The notes below the pieces were generated by a model. It saw only the letters and a list, made by a program, of their open reading frames with translations, had not been told where the DNA came from and did no database searches. From assembly GCA_020809705.1 (NCBI GenBank), contig CP085831.1:3720001-3784000 (forward strand): a DNA stretch of 64,000 nt. The letters run 5' to 3'. Position numbers and translations under genes: made by a program. This DNA comes from Calonectria ilicicola. Taxonomy: Eukaryota; Ascomycota; Sordariomycetes; Hypocreales; Nectriaceae. Within the stretch, counting starts at the first letter, position 1; every line of letters starts with the position of its first letter. Shown piece after piece: positions 63,245-64,000 of this stretch.

Positions 63245-63934
63245 CTAGAGACCCTGCACAGCGTTTGAAATTGTAGTTCTAAAGTCCTCTGGCTCACGGC
63301 CCAGCAGTTCTTTCAACAATGGTGACACAAAGGCCCCCTCTCCACGACGAAAAGCTTCAAACACTGTTGCCCATTGGGTTGCATAACAATTGCTTCCGTA
63401 TGTCATGATGGAAACTACAGCAGGCTGAGATGAGAACTCGGCATCAGACACCTGTTTAATAGTGACAGGCTTCTTGGCAATATCGCTCAGGATTTCCACC
63501 GTCTCTTGTAATGACAGAGCTTGCTGACCTGACAACAGGACGGTCTTCTTGCGCAAACTGAAGTTGGCCGGATCTCGAACAAATCGAGCCATAATTTCTG
63601 CCGTACCCTCACCGAGTTCCTCTCGCTTCACCCAAGAGATACCAGGGCCTGAGCCATCATGAGGGATACAGACTTCCCCGACAGGTTCCTTAGGGTTGAA
63701 GCAGGCAGTGTACAGGGGGTAAGACTCAGAGTAGAGTCCCTCGCGGATAATAGTGTAGTCAAATCCGGAGTGTTCGCGGGCGCACTTTTCAAGATATCTT
63801 TCTGTCTCAAGGTGTGCCTGCATAACATAGGCAACGCTTTCCTGATTGTCCGTAGATCCAGCGTAACCAAGCGACCCATAGAAAATGTACTTGACACCGC
63901 TTTTGATGGCAGCGTCAATTGCAACCCGTTGGCG
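63245..63934 (-). CDS. NmrA-like NAD(P)-binding protein, 5' part outside window
   Basis: The last exon, 229 codons, begins at an acceptor (CTGTAG at 63940-63935) preceded by a CTAAT branch site, so an intron and the upstream exons continue beyond 64000. The visible part has AIKSGVKYIFYGSLGYAG (end of the Rossmann region), then YTIIREGLYSESYP and a C-terminal lid with SGQQALSLQETVEILSDI. These are features of NmrA/HSCARG-type atypical short-chain dehydrogenases, which bind NAD(P) and act as redox sensors or quinone reductases. The N-terminal nucleotide-binding loop is not in the window, so activity cannot be judged. Confidence 0.85.
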   Translation of the reverse strand, partial: RQRVAIDAAIKSGVKYIFYGSLGYAGSTDNQESVAYVMQAHLETERYLEKCAREHSGFDYTIIREGLYSESYPLYTACFNPKEPVGEVCIPHDGSGPGISWVKREELGEGTAEIMARFVRDPANFSLRKKTVLLSGQQALSLQETVEILSDIAKKPVTIKQVSDAEFSSQPAVVSIMTYGSNCYATQWATVFEAFRRGEGAFVSPLLKELLGREPEDFRTTISNAVQGL

Positions 63935-64000
63935 CTACAGAAATTCACATATTAGTCGCTTGTCTCATTTTTCTAATGGGAAGTATTGAGATAGATGACA

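Noticed and set aside
1..64000. CRISPR arrays, bacterial operons, rRNA or tRNA genes
   Set aside because: No repeat-spacer pattern and no cloverleaf or rRNA core noticed; gene structure is eukaryotic throughout. A tRNA scan was not possible by eye.

Overview
The window is nuclear DNA from a filamentous ascomycete, most likely a Sordariomycete. Genes are broken by short introns of about 44-84 bp (GT...CTAAC/CTAAT...AG). The protein families are typical of moulds: a highly reducing polyketide synthase (HR-PKS), a Zn2Cys6 regulator, NACHT/STAND and ankyrin proteins, HsbA and a PTH11/rhodopsin-like 7-TM protein. A block of transposons has been converted to extreme AT richness by C-to-T changes on both strands, the signature of repeat-induced point mutation (RIP). 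I cannot name the species.

Layout. 1-10 kb is ordinary gene space: the end of an ankyrin protein, a heptad-repeat coiled-coil protein, a von Willebrand A (vWA) protein, a PQ-loop membrane protein and a Zn2Cys6 regulator. 10.14-25.98 kb is an AT-rich island that I resolve into nested elements. A roughly 2.1-kb element with 38-bp terminal inverted repeats and a TA target site (Tc1/mariner-like by inference) was invaded by a Ty3/Gypsy chromovirus (11138-24890). A second copy of that family (14274-21172) then inserted into the first. The LTR insertions have exact 5-bp target duplications.

26-38 kb holds a divergent pair: an HR-PKS (minus strand, KS-AT-DH-MT-ER-KR-ACP, about 2,500 aa, 15 introns proposed) and a cytochrome P450. 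They share a 1.58-kb intergenic region containing a 12-bp tandem repeat and an inverted repeat. HsbA, a small membrane protein and a frameshifted STAND NTPase follow. An MFS transporter with a 15-bp microexon and a Baeyer-Villiger-type flavin monooxygenase come next. PKS, P450, MFS and monooxygenase could form one polyketide cluster, but genes of unrelated function lie between them, so its extent is inference.

51-60.3 kb is a large fusion gene (unknown N-terminal region, Cys-rich patch, short-chain dehydrogenase) split by a 6.3-kb Tad1-like LINE with a 17-bp target duplication. The LINE in turn carries a solo LTR of the Gypsy family with a 5-bp target duplication. Removing the LINE and one repeat copy returns the reading frame exactly. 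The window ends with a 7-TM rhodopsin-like protein and the 3' part of an NmrA-like dehydrogenase.

The main points of interest are the transposon stratigraphy, RIP that weakens towards the element ends, LTR subfamilies with exchanged 3' ends, gene disruption by a LINE, and several lesions or unusual motifs (PKS methyltransferase splice problem, P450 haem motif, STAND homopolymer frameshifts). I did not find a clearly new biological system.
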